64,000 nucleotides of DNA from CAWJTN01 sp963845895 (GTDB lineage Bacteria; Patescibacteriota; Microgenomatia; UBA1406; GWC2-37-13): positions 992,001 through 1,056,000 of the forward strand of contig CAWJTN010000001.1 in assembly GCA_963845895.1 (NCBI GenBank), written 5' to 3'. Shown here one piece after another: positions 48,640 to 57,829 of the stretch (positions are counted from its first letter, which is position 1; the number at the start of each line of letters is the position of its first letter). A model generated the notes under the pieces. The model was not told where the DNA came from and made no database searches. It worked only from the letters and a program-made list of their open reading frames with translations. A program made the position numbers and the translations under genes.

Positions 48640-50484
48640 ATGATTGGCTTAAGTAAAATCCGTAATTTTGCAATTATTGCTCATGTCGACCATGGCAAAT
48701 CAACTCTGGCGGATAGACTATTGGAGTTGACTGGAGTTGTCAAACCAGGACAACATAATGAACAGTTGTTGGATACAAATCCAATATCAAGAGAACGAGG
48801 AATTACTATTAAGTTGGCACCTATAAGAATGAATTATCAATTGAACAACCAGCAATTTGTTCTTAACCTGATTGACACTCCAGGACATGTAGACTTTTCT
48901 TACGAGGTTGACCGGACTTTGTCTTGCGTTGAGGGAGTTATTTTACTTGTTGATGCGACTCAAGGAATTCAAGCTCAAACTATCTCGAATGCACATAAAG
49001 CGATCGATAAAAATTTAACAATAATTCCGGTTGTCAATAAAATCGACCTACCTAGTGCCGATCCAAAAGGAACAAAAAAACAGCTGGTTGATTTTTTGGC
49101 AATAAAAGAAAATGAGGTATTTGAGATTTCGGCAAAAACCGGAGAAAATGTAGAGAAATTATTGGGTGCTATTGTTGACAAAATTCCGCCACCAAAAGAT
49201 TCGTCGTCAGAAATTTTATCTCGACTTAACTCGTCGCTACCGCTCCTCAAACAGAAAGTCTCGAAAAATTTTGACTCCTCTTCTTTTAACAATTCAGCAG
49301 TTCAGCAATATAACAATAATCTCCAGGCACTAATTTTCGACTCCTATTACGATGTTCATCGTGGAGTGATTGCGTTTGTGAGAATGTTTAATGGGTCGAT
49401 AAAGAGAAACTCAAAATATAGATTATCAGCACAGAGAGAAAATTTTGAAGCCCTTGAAGTTGGAGTTTTTTCTTTAAAGATGGAAGCCAAAGAAGAGTTG
49501 GGAGCAGGAGAGATCGGTTATGTGGTGACAAATCTAAAAGATATTCACAAAGTTAGAGTTGGAGATACAGTAATCGATCAAAAAGATGCTTCTATTGCGT
49601 TATCAGGATACAAAAAAGTCAAGCCAATGGTTTATGCATCAATTTTTCCAACTGACACAAATGATTATCCTAATGTAAAAAAAGCTTTAGAAAAACTTTA
49701 TCTCAATGATTCATCCCTTGTATTTTTCTCAATCTATAGCCAGGCTTTAGGAGCCGGTTTCCGGGTTGGTTTTTTGGGTTTGTTGCACGCTGATGTCGTT
49801 CGCGAAAGATTGGAGCGAGAGTTTAACTTGAATTTAATATTAACACCCCCGCAAGTTGAATATTTAGTTAAGGAAGGCCAGTTTTTTGAGCCTTATATAA
49901 AAGTAATGATTGTTACACCAGAAAAATACTTAGGCAATGTGATGCAGTTAAATGAAAAATATCGGTCAAAATTTTTAACAATGGATAATAAAAACCAGTT
50001 TTCTTTAATTTATGAAATGCCTTTATCTGAAATGATTTCAAATTATTTTGACAATTTAAAAAGTGTAAGTTCCGGTTACGCTTCTCTGAATTGGGAGTTT
50101 TTAAGATATGAAAAGGTTGAAGCAGATAAGCTGACGCTTCTACTAAACGGAAATCCTGTAGAAGAGTTTTCCGAGATAGTTGTCAAGGATAGAGCGATGG
50201 AAAAAGCTATGTATTTGACTAAAAAACTTAGAGAAATAATTCCGCGTCAGCAGTTTGAAGTTCGAATCCAGGCTCAATATAAGGGCAAAATTATTTCGTC
50301 CGAACGAATTGCTCCTTTCAGAAAAGACGTATTGATTAAACACAGTAAAGTTGTCGGCGCTGGAGATTTTGGAAGGAAAAGAAAACTTTTAGAAAAACAA
50401 AAAGAAGGGAAGAAAAAAATGAAGATGATTGGAAAAGTTGAGATACCAAAAGAAGCCTTTATGAAATTATTTAAAAAATATTAG
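48640..50484 (+). CDS. lepA: Elongation factor 4 (LepA)
   Basis: A 614-residue translational GTPase. The G domain has AHVDHGKS (14-21), RERGITIK, DTPGH (79-83) and NKID. Domain II, the EF-G-like domains and the LepA-specific C-terminal domain (ISSERIAPFRKDVLIKHSKVVGAGDFGRKRKLLEKQKEGKKKM) follow. It back-translocates or remodels stalled ribosomes. Residues about 188-227 (49201-49320) are an extra Ser/Asn-rich loop between the G domain and domain II, absent from typical LepA, and its DNA looks like intergenic repeat. The gene follows wzt but is unrelated to glycan synthesis. Confidence 0.95.
   Translation: MIGLSKIRNFAIIAHVDHGKSTLADRLLELTGVVKPGQHNEQLLDTNPISRERGITIKLAPIRMNYQLNNQQFVLNLIDTPGHVDFSYEVDRTLSCVEGVILLVDATQGIQAQTISNAHKAIDKNLTIIPVVNKIDLPSADPKGTKKQLVDFLAIKENEVFEISAKTGENVEKLLGAIVDKIPPPKDSSSEILSRLNSSLPLLKQKVSKNFDSSSFNNSAVQQYNNNLQALIFDSYYDVHRGVIAFVRMFNGSIKRNSKYRLSAQRENFEALEVGVFSLKMEAKEELGAGEIGYVVTNLKDIHKVRVGDTVIDQKDASIALSGYKKVKPMVYASIFPTDTNDYPNVKKALEKLYLNDSSLVFFSIYSQALGAGFRVGFLGLLHADVVRERLEREFNLNLILTPPQVEYLVKEGQFFEPYIKVMIVTPEKYLGNVMQLNEKYRSKFLTMDNKNQFSLIYEMPLSEMISNYFDNLKSVSSGYASLNWEFLRYEKVEADKLTLLLNGNPVEEFSEIVVKDRAMEKAMYLTKKLREIIPRQQFEVRIQAQYKGKIISSERIAPFRKDVLIKHSKVVGAGDFGRKRKLLEKQKEGKKKMKMIGKVEIPKEAFMKLFKKY
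49201..49320. repeat. Repeat-derived insertion inside lepA
   Basis: About 120 nt encode an extra loop (DSSSEILSRLNSSLPLLKQ and onward to VQQYNNN). GTCAGAAATTTTATCTCGACTT (49206-49227) and AAGTCTCGAAAAATTTTGAC (49256-49275) are imperfect inverted arms. The end has a loose AATTCAGCAGTTCAGCAA repeat. Insert length is a multiple of three, so the frame is kept. Confidence 0.6.
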
Positions 50485-50485
50485 T

Positions 50486-51379
50486 TTATATTTCTTTCCA
50501 GGAAATATTCTTATCTTTTTTCATAAAAGTTAATTGTCTCTTTGCATATTGAATTTCTTTTGTTATCCATTCATTTATTGCCTGTTCCTGAGTTAAAGTA
50601 CCTTTTAAATATTGAATAATTTGTTGATAACCGATTGTTTTTAAACCGGGATCTGATTCTTTGTAACCCATTTTTAAAAGTTTTTTCACTTCATCTATCG
50701 CTCCATTTTTTAGTCTTTCCTCTACTCTATTTGTAATCGCTTGTTTTAGTTTTCCTTTATCCTTAAATTTAAGTCCAATAAATACGATTCTCAAATTCTT
50801 TATTCCAAGCTTTTCATCCAATTTTATTGTTCGAGCTTGTTGAGAACTATCTTTTGTGCTTCTCGACTCGCTTCGCTCGCTCGAAGAATAAAACTTAGCA
50901 ATTTCTATCTTTCTAATCAAACGCTGTGGATTATTTTTTTCACTGTTGTTCAATCGATTAAACGATTGAACTCCTATAGTATTAAAAATATTTTGAAGTT
51001 CGTTGATAGATTTACTTGCCAATTTTTTTCTCAGTTTAAAATTTGGTGGAATTTCTTCTGTTTCAACTCCATATAAAAGGTGAGACAAATAAAAATAAGT
51101 CCCCCCAACGATTATAGGTGTTTTACCCTCACCTAAAATTTTTTTAATAACTTTAATAGCTTTTTGCTGATAATCAAAGGAAGAAAAATATTGATTTGGG
51201 TAAACGATGTCGTTCAGATAAATTTTGTTTTTCAGTTCTTTCCCTGTAACAATATCAAGACGTTTATAAATTTGTCTGGAATCACAGTTGATAAGTTCTC
51301 CATTAAATTTTCTAGCATATTCCAGGGCAAGTTTGGTTTTACCTGAAGCTGTTTGGCCTGTGATTATAACAATTTTCAT
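50486..51379 (-). CDS. miaA: tRNA dimethylallyltransferase
   Basis: A 297-residue enzyme of the MiaA family. GQTASGKT (8-15) is the P-loop, NCDSRQIYKRLDIVTGK the tRNA/phosphate-contact block, and VGGTYFYLSHLLYG (91-104) and TIGYQQIIQYL are further family blocks. It adds dimethylallyl to A37 of tRNAs that read UNN codons. Residues about 165-184 (SSSERSESRSTKDSSQQ) are an extra segment encoded by a palindromic repeat at 50830-50885. The start overlaps the end of folD by 4 nt, so they are co-translated. Confidence 0.93.
   Translation of the reverse strand: MKIVIITGQTASGKTKLALEYARKFNGELINCDSRQIYKRLDIVTGKELKNKIYLNDIVYPNQYFSSFDYQQKAIKVIKKILGEGKTPIIVGGTYFYLSHLLYGVETEEIPPNFKLRKKLASKSINELQNIFNTIGVQSFNRLNNSEKNNPQRLIRKIEIAKFYSSSERSESRSTKDSSQQARTIKLDEKLGIKNLRIVFIGLKFKDKGKLKQAITNRVEERLKNGAIDEVKKLLKMGYKESDPGLKTIGYQQIIQYLKGTLTQEQAINEWITKEIQYAKRQLTFMKKDKNISWKEI
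50830..50885. repeat. Palindromic repeat in frame inside miaA
   Basis: TTCGAGC (50830-50836) and GCTCGAA (50879-50885) are perfect terminal inverted arms of a 56-nt unit containing CTCGACTCGCTTCGCTCGCTC, a motif also found between gyrB and rplL (57281-57316). Read in frame it encodes a Ser/Arg-rich loop of about 19 residues. Confidence 0.75.
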
Positions 51380-52239
51380 TTTAATCTCGCAGATTCTATT
51401 AAGTTCTTATAGAGGTAGGCAACATCTATTGGTCCAACTCCACCCGGAGTCGGAGTAAAAAAGCTGGCAATATTTTTAATTTCTTTTTCATCATAATCTC
51501 CCTTCAACCTTCCGTTTTCCTTTCTTAATCCCACATTTACCAGGATAACTCCCGGTTTTAGGTTTGCTGGGTATAGAACTTTCTTTCCAACAGCAGTTAT
51601 TATCACATCGGCCTCTTTGTAATAAGTTTCTGGATCGGGTGTTTGTGAGTTTACATTTATAAAGTTTATCTTCGCCTCTGTAAGAGTTTTTCCAATTGGT
51701 TGTCCTCCGGTAATTCCTCTACCGACTAAAACGACTTTTTTATTCCTAAACATTTTTTTAAAAAAAGCTTTCTCATTTCTCAAGTCGACCAATAAATCTT
51801 CCCCCTTTTTCGATTTAGTATAAATAGATTTAAGGACAGTGAGAACTGCTAAACCGATTGGTGGTAAAAAGGGAGATTTTCGCTTATGGCCTTCAATTTC
51901 TTTTTTGTCGGGAATATAATCATAAAGGCTTTCTGTAGAAAGCTGGGCAGGGAGTGGCTGCTGAATGATAATACCAGTAGTTTTGGGATCAAGTGATTTT
52001 TCCTTTATCATGTGCATAAATTTTTCAAATGACGGTGTTGATTTATGGTGCATTAATTCAAAACCTATTTTCAGACGTTTTGCGGCTTTAGCTTTGATTT
52101 TAACAAATGATAGTTGGTCAGAAGATTGTCCAATTAAGAAAGCAGTTAACTTAACTGGTCTTTTAGATTTAAGTTTTCTAACATCTTTTTTTAAAACTTT
52201 TTCTATAGATAGGGCAATCTTTTTTCCAGGAATTTCCAT
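51376..52239 (-). CDS. folD: Methylenetetrahydrofolate dehydrogenase/cyclohydrolase
   Basis: A 287-residue bifunctional folate enzyme. SFVKIKAKAAK (44-54) contains the catalytic Lys49, QQPLP the folate-binding block, VLVGRGITGGQPIGKTL the NADP site, and TPTPGGVGPIDVAYLYKNL the C-terminal signature. It interconverts 5,10-methylene-THF, methenyl-THF and 10-formyl-THF. The position usually held by a catalytic Tyr (YVxxKxKA) is Phe45 here, which may weaken one of the activities. It lies upstream of miaA with a 4-nt overlap. Confidence 0.92.
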   Translation of the reverse strand: MEIPGKKIALSIEKVLKKDVRKLKSKRPVKLTAFLIGQSSDQLSFVKIKAKAAKRLKIGFELMHHKSTPSFEKFMHMIKEKSLDPKTTGIIIQQPLPAQLSTESLYDYIPDKKEIEGHKRKSPFLPPIGLAVLTVLKSIYTKSKKGEDLLVDLRNEKAFFKKMFRNKKVVLVGRGITGGQPIGKTLTEAKINFINVNSQTPDPETYYKEADVIITAVGKKVLYPANLKPGVILVNVGLRKENGRLKGDYDEKEIKNIASFFTPTPGGVGPIDVAYLYKNLIESARLK

Positions 52240-52261
52240 AAAAAGTAGATAATTAATTATA

Positions 52262-54745
52262 TCACACTAATGTCGCGCTGGCAATCTTGTCGTCTTTTTG
52301 AGAAAAGCGCATCAGGATGACCCCTTTTGCTGTCCTCGAACGAGAGGGAATTGATTGAAGAGGAATTTTGACTACCTGACCTTTTGTGCTTGTTATAATT
52401 ACCGTATTTTTTTCGGGATTTATTATTTGAGCAAAACAAATTTGACCTATTTTTTTATCTACCGATGTTATTTTTACGCCTTTTCCGCCTCGATGTTGCC
52501 CTTTGAAGAAAGATAGTTTAGTCTTTTTTCCAACTCCTTTTTCTCCCAAGACGAATATATTTTTTTTAAATTCATCTGTTGAAAAAACGTCTGCTGAAGT
52601 TACGAAATCACCATCCTCAAGCTCCATTCCTTTAACGCCTATTGAGGATCTTCCTGTCGGTCTGATTTCGGACTCTTTGAAGACTATGGCCTTTCCACCT
52701 CTAGATGTCAAAATAGCATACTGTTTACCATCTGTTAGGTTAACCCAAAGAAGCTCGTCTTGAGGTTCGAGCCTTATTGAAATTATTCCATTACTTCTTA
52801 TGTTTGCAAAATCAGAAAATAGAGTTTTTTTGACTGTACCAAGTTTGGTTGACATACAAACAAATAACTTCTGGCTGTTTTCTAATGTCTCTTGATTATA
52901 GGTGAGAATAGAGGTTACGATCTCATCAGGTCTTAAAGTTAAAAGATTTACAATAGCCTTGCCTTTTGATGTTCTTGAGCCTTGGGGTATATCCCAAACT
53001 CTAGTTTGGAAAACTCTTCCTTGATTTGTAAAGAAGAGCATATAATCATGAGCCATAGCCGTGGTGATGTAATAAACATTATCGGTTTCTTTGGTTTCTA
53101 TACCGGAAACACCTTTTCCACCTCGATTCTGCACCCTAAATGACTCTCTTACGACCTGTTTAATATATCCTTCTTTAGTCATTACAATAATTACATCTTT
53201 ATTTTCAATAAGTTGTTCATCTGTAATTTCGCCAGGTTTATTTTTTATTATTTGAGTCTTTCTTTCATCTCCATATTTTTTCTTTAGGTATAAGAGTTCA
53301 TCCTTTATCACTTTCAAGATCTTAAAGATATCCTTAAGAAGTGATTCAAGGTAAGCTATAGTTTCTTTTAGCATTGCCAGTTCATCCTCAATTTTTTCCC
53401 TCTCAAGTCCGGTCAACTTCTTCAACTGCATGTCCAAAATTGCCTGTGCTTGAATTTCGGTAAGACCAAATTTTTTTATCAATTTTTCTCTTGCTTCAGG
53501 TTCGTCTTTGGATTTTTTAATAGTATTTATTACTTCATCAATATGATCGAGTGCTATAAGATATCCTTGTAAAATATGTGCTCTAGCTTTAGCCTGTTTA
53601 AGTTCAAATTCGGACCTTTTCGTGACCATCTCAATTCGGTGTCTTATATAATGTTCCAGAATTGATTTGAGAGATAAAGTTTGAGGAACCCCGTCAACCA
53701 GGGCGACCATATTTACAGGAAAAGATGTCTGGAGTTCGGTGAATTTAAATAAGTTATTCAGGACTTTTTTATATGAAGCATCTCTTTTTAATTCTATTAC
53801 GATTCTTATTCCTTCTCTATTAGATTCGTCTCGTAAATCCGAAATACCAACTATTTTTTTGTCTGTGACTAATCTGGCAATCTTTTCTACCAAAGTAGCT
53901 TTATTGACTTGGTAAGGAAGTTCCTTGACAATTATTGCCAGTTTTCCCTTGCCTAAATCTTCATCGTCAACTTTAGCTCTAATTAAAATTGACCCTCTCC
54001 CTGTTGTATAGGCCTGTTTAATGTCTGAAACTCCATATATTATTCCGGCAGTGGGAAAGTCTGGGCCTTTAACGTATTGAAGCAGATCTTCAATCGTAAC
54101 ATTAAATGAGATATTTTTACCGTTATCTTTTTTTGATAATAAAGTCACTTTGTCTATCATAAATACTAACGCATCCACGATTTCGGATAGATTATGTGTT
54201 GGTATTTTTGTGGCCATCCCAACTGCGATTCCTTCTGCGCCCATCAGTAAAACATTAGGAAGTTTTGCCGGAATATATACAGGTTCCATAAGAGTACCAT
54301 CAAAGTTGTCGACAAAAGGTACGGTTTCTTTTTCGATATCCAGTAACATTTCTTCAGCAATTTTTGTGAGTTTTACTTCTGTATAACGCATGGCAGCTGG
54401 AGGATCTCCGTCGATTGATCCAAAGTTCCCCTGTCCTTTAACCAATGGATAACGCATTGAAAAATCCTGAGCCAATCTTACTATTGATTCATAAACCGGG
54501 ACATCTCCGTGCGGATGATATTTGCCTAAAACCTCTCCAACAACTTTGGCAGATTTGGAATAATGAGCTGTTGAAACAAGCCCCATTTTATACATTCCGT
54601 AAAGCACCCTACGATGGACTGGTTTTAGACCATCTCGAACATCTGGAAGGGCACGTGAGACGATTACAGACATGGCATAATCAAGATAAGCCCTTTTCAT
54701 TTCGGTGGTGATCTCTGCGTTTTGTATATTAGACGAGTTAGCCAT
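52262..54745 (-). CDS. gyrA: DNA gyrase subunit A
   Basis: An 827-residue type IIA topoisomerase subunit. The N-terminal breakage domain has RALPDVRDGLKPVHRRVLYGM and the catalytic Tyr121 in AAMRYTE. The C-terminal beta-pinwheel carries repeats with GGKG or (I/V)KG cores, including the GyrA-box-like QNRGGKG that marks gyrase rather than topoisomerase IV. It cuts and passes DNA to introduce negative supercoils. It sits in one minus-strand run with ppa and gyrB. Confidence 0.95.
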   Translation of the reverse strand: MANSSNIQNAEITTEMKRAYLDYAMSVIVSRALPDVRDGLKPVHRRVLYGMYKMGLVSTAHYSKSAKVVGEVLGKYHPHGDVPVYESIVRLAQDFSMRYPLVKGQGNFGSIDGDPPAAMRYTEVKLTKIAEEMLLDIEKETVPFVDNFDGTLMEPVYIPAKLPNVLLMGAEGIAVGMATKIPTHNLSEIVDALVFMIDKVTLLSKKDNGKNISFNVTIEDLLQYVKGPDFPTAGIIYGVSDIKQAYTTGRGSILIRAKVDDEDLGKGKLAIIVKELPYQVNKATLVEKIARLVTDKKIVGISDLRDESNREGIRIVIELKRDASYKKVLNNLFKFTELQTSFPVNMVALVDGVPQTLSLKSILEHYIRHRIEMVTKRSEFELKQAKARAHILQGYLIALDHIDEVINTIKKSKDEPEAREKLIKKFGLTEIQAQAILDMQLKKLTGLEREKIEDELAMLKETIAYLESLLKDIFKILKVIKDELLYLKKKYGDERKTQIIKNKPGEITDEQLIENKDVIIVMTKEGYIKQVVRESFRVQNRGGKGVSGIETKETDNVYYITTAMAHDYMLFFTNQGRVFQTRVWDIPQGSRTSKGKAIVNLLTLRPDEIVTSILTYNQETLENSQKLFVCMSTKLGTVKKTLFSDFANIRSNGIISIRLEPQDELLWVNLTDGKQYAILTSRGGKAIVFKESEIRPTGRSSIGVKGMELEDGDFVTSADVFSTDEFKKNIFVLGEKGVGKKTKLSFFKGQHRGGKGVKITSVDKKIGQICFAQIINPEKNTVIITSTKGQVVKIPLQSIPSRSRTAKGVILMRFSQKDDKIASATLV

Positions 54746-54760
54746 ATTTGAGTGATTAGG

Positions 54761-55273
54761 TTATTTCAATGCCTTTTTTATAGCTTTATAGGCTTCTTCT
54801 TTACTTAAAAAATTTTTTGTTTTTACCCATTTATTTGGTTCGAGCTCTTTGTAGTGATTGAAAAAATGTTGAATTTTCTTTTTCGTTGAGTCATCGATAT
54901 CAACAATATCTTCAATAGAAGCAAGAAAAGGATCGACTTTTTTAGTTGGTACAGCTAAAATTTTTGTATCGATTCCCTCTTCATCTTCCATCTCAAGCAT
55001 GCCGATAGGTCTTGCAGGTATGACAGAACCTGGAGTAACAGAATAAGTTGAAATTACTAATACGTCAATAGGGTCACCATCTTCGGCTTCGGTTTGTGGG
55101 ACGAAGCCGTAATTAAATGGGTAAAACATGGCAGTATAGTTGAATCGATCAACCATTACTGATCCTGAATCTTTATCCATCTCATATTTAATTGAGGAAC
55201 CTTGTGGAATTTCAACTACTACATTTACCTCTTCTGGAGGATTTTTTCCTGGGGAAAGTTTAGATAAGTTCAT
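54761..55273 (-). CDS. ppa: Inorganic pyrophosphatase (family I)
   Basis: A 170-residue soluble pyrophosphatase. EIPQGSSIKYEMDKDSG (21-37), YPFNYGFVPQ and the signature EDGDPIDVLV (Asp65, Asp67, Asp70) bind the metals and substrate. It splits pyrophosphate and so drives biosynthetic reactions. The gene lies between gyrB and gyrA; AATAAT lies 6 nt before its ATG, so it may have its own leaderless transcript. Confidence 0.95.
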   Translation of the reverse strand: MNLSKLSPGKNPPEEVNVVVEIPQGSSIKYEMDKDSGSVMVDRFNYTAMFYPFNYGFVPQTEAEDGDPIDVLVISTYSVTPGSVIPARPIGMLEMEDEEGIDTKILAVPTKKVDPFLASIEDIVDIDDSTKKKIQHFFNHYKELEPNKWVKTKNFLSKEEAYKAIKKALK

Positions 55274-55299
55274 ATTAAAATTATTAAATTATTAACGAG

Positions 55300-57237
55300 T
55301 TAAACATCTATATTTGCTAACCTCGCATGAGTAATAATAAATTTTTTTCTTGGTGGAACTTCCTCACCCATGAGCATGGAAAAAACATAGTCTGTTTCTT
55401 GAGCATCAGCTACGGTTATCTGTTTTAAGATACGATTTTGTGGATTCATGGTTGTTTCCCAGAGTTGATCAGGATTCATCTCCCCTAAACCTTTATAACG
55501 CTGAATGGTTATGGATTTTGGGGATGTGATGGAGTTAAGGGATTTTATGATTTTGTCTCTTTCCTCATCGGAAAAGGCATACTTTATCGTTTTTCCGCTT
55601 TGGACTTTAAAAAGGGGTGGTTGAGCAACATATAGATGACCTTTATTGATAACGTCCGGTAAATGTCGAAAGAAAAAGGTTAGAATTAATGTTCGAATAT
55701 GTTCTCCATCGACATCAGCATCAGTCATAATTACTACTTTGTGATAGCGAAGTTTTAAATAGTCAACGTTTTCTCCAATACCCATTCCTAAGGCAATTAC
55801 TAGTTCTCTTATTTCTTTAAAAGCTAAAACGCGATCCAGGTAAGCTCTTTCAGTATTTAAGATTTTTCCACGAAGTGGTAAAATTGCTTGAAATTTTCTG
55901 TCCCTTCCCATTTTGGCAGTTCCTCCTGCAGAGTTGCCTTCGACGAGGAAAAGTTCTGACAAAGCGGGATTTTTTTCTTGGCAGTCAGCAAGCTTTCCTG
56001 GTAAAGTGGCTCCTTCCAATGCTCCTTTACGTAATACTGCGTCTTTTGCCGCTTTTGCGGCTAATCTAGATTTTTGAGCTAAGAAAACTTTAGATAAAAT
56101 TTCCTTAGCTATTCGTGGGTTTTCCTCAAGATAGACCTCCAAAAACTCTGTGACAGTCTGTTGTACTAGCGTTTGAATCTCCGAATTTCCTAGTTTGGTT
56201 TTTGTCTGTCCTTCAAACTGAAGATTTGTAGCGGGCATTTTTACATAAACAATTGCTGCAAGTCCTTCTTTTACATCATCTCCTGCAAAAGTTTCTTCTC
56301 CGCTTTTGTTTCCGAATTCCTTTTTGGCATAATTATTGATAACCTTAGTTAAGGCAGTTTTGAAACCAGTAAGATGAGTACCTCCTTCATGTGTGTTTAT
56401 TACGTTTACAAATGAAGATATACTTTCTGAGATAGAGTCATTATATTGAATTGCAACTTCAACCTCTTTATCGTCTACCTGTTTCTTAATGTATATAGGA
56501 TCATGCAAAGTTCTCTTTCCTCTATTCAAGTCTCTTAAAAGGGAAATAATTCCACCATCAAAATAATAAGCAGTATTTTCTATAGTTTTTTTATTGAAAA
56601 TTTTAAAATAGACGTTTTTTATAAGATAAGCTCTTTCCTTGACCTGTTTTTTTAATATGTTGTGATTTGTTTCAATCGTTTCCTTAAATATTTCTTTATC
56701 TGGTAAATATGAAACTGCAGTTCCATTTTTGAAATTAAAATTAAGAATTGATGAAGGGACTTTTTTAACAGGATAAAGTGGTTTCCCTCTTTTATACTCC
56801 TGTCTGTATAAAGTTGCTTCTCTTCTAACTTCAACAATGAAATGTTCGGATAATGCGTTGACTACCGATGCTCCAACACCATGTAAACCTCCAGAAACTT
56901 TATATGCTCCTACTTGAAACTTGCCTCCTGCATGCAATTTTGTCATCACTATTTCTAGGGCCGAAGTTTTATATTTTGGGATCTTTTCCACAGGTATTCC
57001 TCTTCCATCGTCAAAAACAGTAAGATAATTGTTTTCATTTATGAAGATATGGATATTTTTGCAGTAACCTGCAAGAGCTTCATCAATCGCGTTATCTACA
57101 ATTTCATTTATACAATGATTAACGCCATCTTGGGAAGTGGTGCCTATGTACATTGCTGGTCTTCGTCTGACAGGTTCAAGACCTTCAAGTACCACTATTG
57201 ATTCAGCACTGTAACCGCCTTGTTTATTTGCTGTCAT
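55300..57237 (-). CDS. gyrB: DNA gyrase subunit B
   Basis: A 645-residue GHKL ATPase subunit. VRRRPAMYIG starts the ATPase domain, DNAIDEALAGYC and FDDGRGIPVE are Bergerat-fold motifs, and SGGLHGVGASVVNALSE binds ATP. LFLVEGNSAGG and DADVDGEHIRTL form the TOPRIM metal site. It provides ATP hydrolysis and DNA cleavage together with GyrA. The ATG at 57237 is preferred to a TTG at 57243. A TAAAAT box ends 6 nt before the ATG, which again suggests a leaderless transcript. Confidence 0.95.
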   Translation of the reverse strand: MTANKQGGYSAESIVVLEGLEPVRRRPAMYIGTTSQDGVNHCINEIVDNAIDEALAGYCKNIHIFINENNYLTVFDDGRGIPVEKIPKYKTSALEIVMTKLHAGGKFQVGAYKVSGGLHGVGASVVNALSEHFIVEVRREATLYRQEYKRGKPLYPVKKVPSSILNFNFKNGTAVSYLPDKEIFKETIETNHNILKKQVKERAYLIKNVYFKIFNKKTIENTAYYFDGGIISLLRDLNRGKRTLHDPIYIKKQVDDKEVEVAIQYNDSISESISSFVNVINTHEGGTHLTGFKTALTKVINNYAKKEFGNKSGEETFAGDDVKEGLAAIVYVKMPATNLQFEGQTKTKLGNSEIQTLVQQTVTEFLEVYLEENPRIAKEILSKVFLAQKSRLAAKAAKDAVLRKGALEGATLPGKLADCQEKNPALSELFLVEGNSAGGTAKMGRDRKFQAILPLRGKILNTERAYLDRVLAFKEIRELVIALGMGIGENVDYLKLRYHKVVIMTDADVDGEHIRTLILTFFFRHLPDVINKGHLYVAQPPLFKVQSGKTIKYAFSDEERDKIIKSLNSITSPKSITIQRYKGLGEMNPDQLWETTMNPQNRILKQITVADAQETDYVFSMLMGEEVPPRKKFIITHARLANIDV

Positions 57238-57278
57238 AATCAAATTTTACTAAAAATTAGGTTCAATTTCTATTGGAG

Positions 57279-57316
57279 ATCCTTCGACTCGTTCCACTCG
57301 CTCAGGGTCGCTCGGG
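57279..57316. repeat. Intergenic repeat of the TTCGACTCGYTCGCTCAGG type
   Basis: CCTTCGACTCGTTCCACTCGCTCAGG followed by GTCGCTCGGGATGA lies between gyrB and rplL. It is related to the unit inside miaA (50830-50885). The arms CCTTCGACTC and TCGCTCGGG pair imperfectly. Confidence 0.6.
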
Positions 57317-57318
57317 AT

Positions 57319-57348
57319 GAACTTAAAATAAAATTCTATTTTAAGTTC
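57319..57348 (-). terminator. Hairpin at the rplL 3' end
   Basis: GAACTTAAAATA (57319-57330) and TATTTTAAGTTC (57337-57348) pair perfectly over 12 bp around a 6-nt loop. The rplL stop codon (57336-57338) lies within it, so the hairpin overlaps the last codons. It has no GC-rich core or U-tract, so it may act as a processing or stability element rather than a classic terminator. Confidence 0.5.
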
Positions 57349-57731
57349 ACTTTACCACCTACCGCTTCAATCTTTTTTTTCGCTTCCTCTGCCTCATCTT
57401 TTTTTACATCTGTCAGTAAGTTTTTCGGAGCGGATTCAACCAATTTTTTAGCCTCCATAAGACCTAAATTAGGAAGTATTTCTCTAACCGCCTTAATCAC
57501 ACCTAGTTTATTATCTCCGGCTGCTGCTAAAACTACTGTGAATGTACTTTTTTCTTCGGTTGGGGCTGCTGCTGGTTGACCTGCTATTGGGGCTGCTGCA
57601 GCAACAGGCATAGCTGACACTCCAAATTTATCTTCTAGATATTTTGCCAGTTCGGCCATTTCTACTACTGTTAAAGATTCTATTTCTTTAGCCAATTTTT
57701 CGATTTTTTCTGATAGTTTTTTATCTGCCAT
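57336..57731 (-). CDS. rplL: 50S ribosomal protein L7/L12
   Basis: A 131-residue stalk protein. The N-terminal dimerisation helix (1-35), an Ala/Pro-rich hinge (MPVAAAAPIAGQPAAAPTEEK) and the C-terminal domain (EKSTFTVVLAAAGDNKLGVIKAVREI, GLMEAKKLVESAPKNL) are all present. It recruits translation factors to the ribosome. A strong AGGGGGGTGA ribosome-binding site lies 6 nt before the ATG, in contrast to the leaderless genes here. It forms the rplJ-rplL operon. Confidence 0.96.
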   Translation of the reverse strand: MADKKLSEKIEKLAKEIESLTVVEMAELAKYLEDKFGVSAMPVAAAAPIAGQPAAAPTEEKSTFTVVLAAAGDNKLGVIKAVREILPNLGLMEAKKLVESAPKNLLTDVKKDEAEEAKKKIEAVGGKVNLK

Positions 57732-57750
57732 TAACGTTCACCCCCCTTCG

Positions 57751-57777
57751 TCCTCCGTAGCTTTATGCGTAGGAGGA
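57751..57777. repeat. Hairpin repeat between rplJ and rplL
   Basis: TCCTCC and AGGAGGA enclose GTAGCTTTATGCGT, the same loop family as at 17348 and, reversed, 58440. Confidence 0.55.
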
Positions 57778-57829
57778 TTTAATATTTTTTTATTGACTTT
57801 ATGTTTAATTATTAATTTAATGGGACTTC

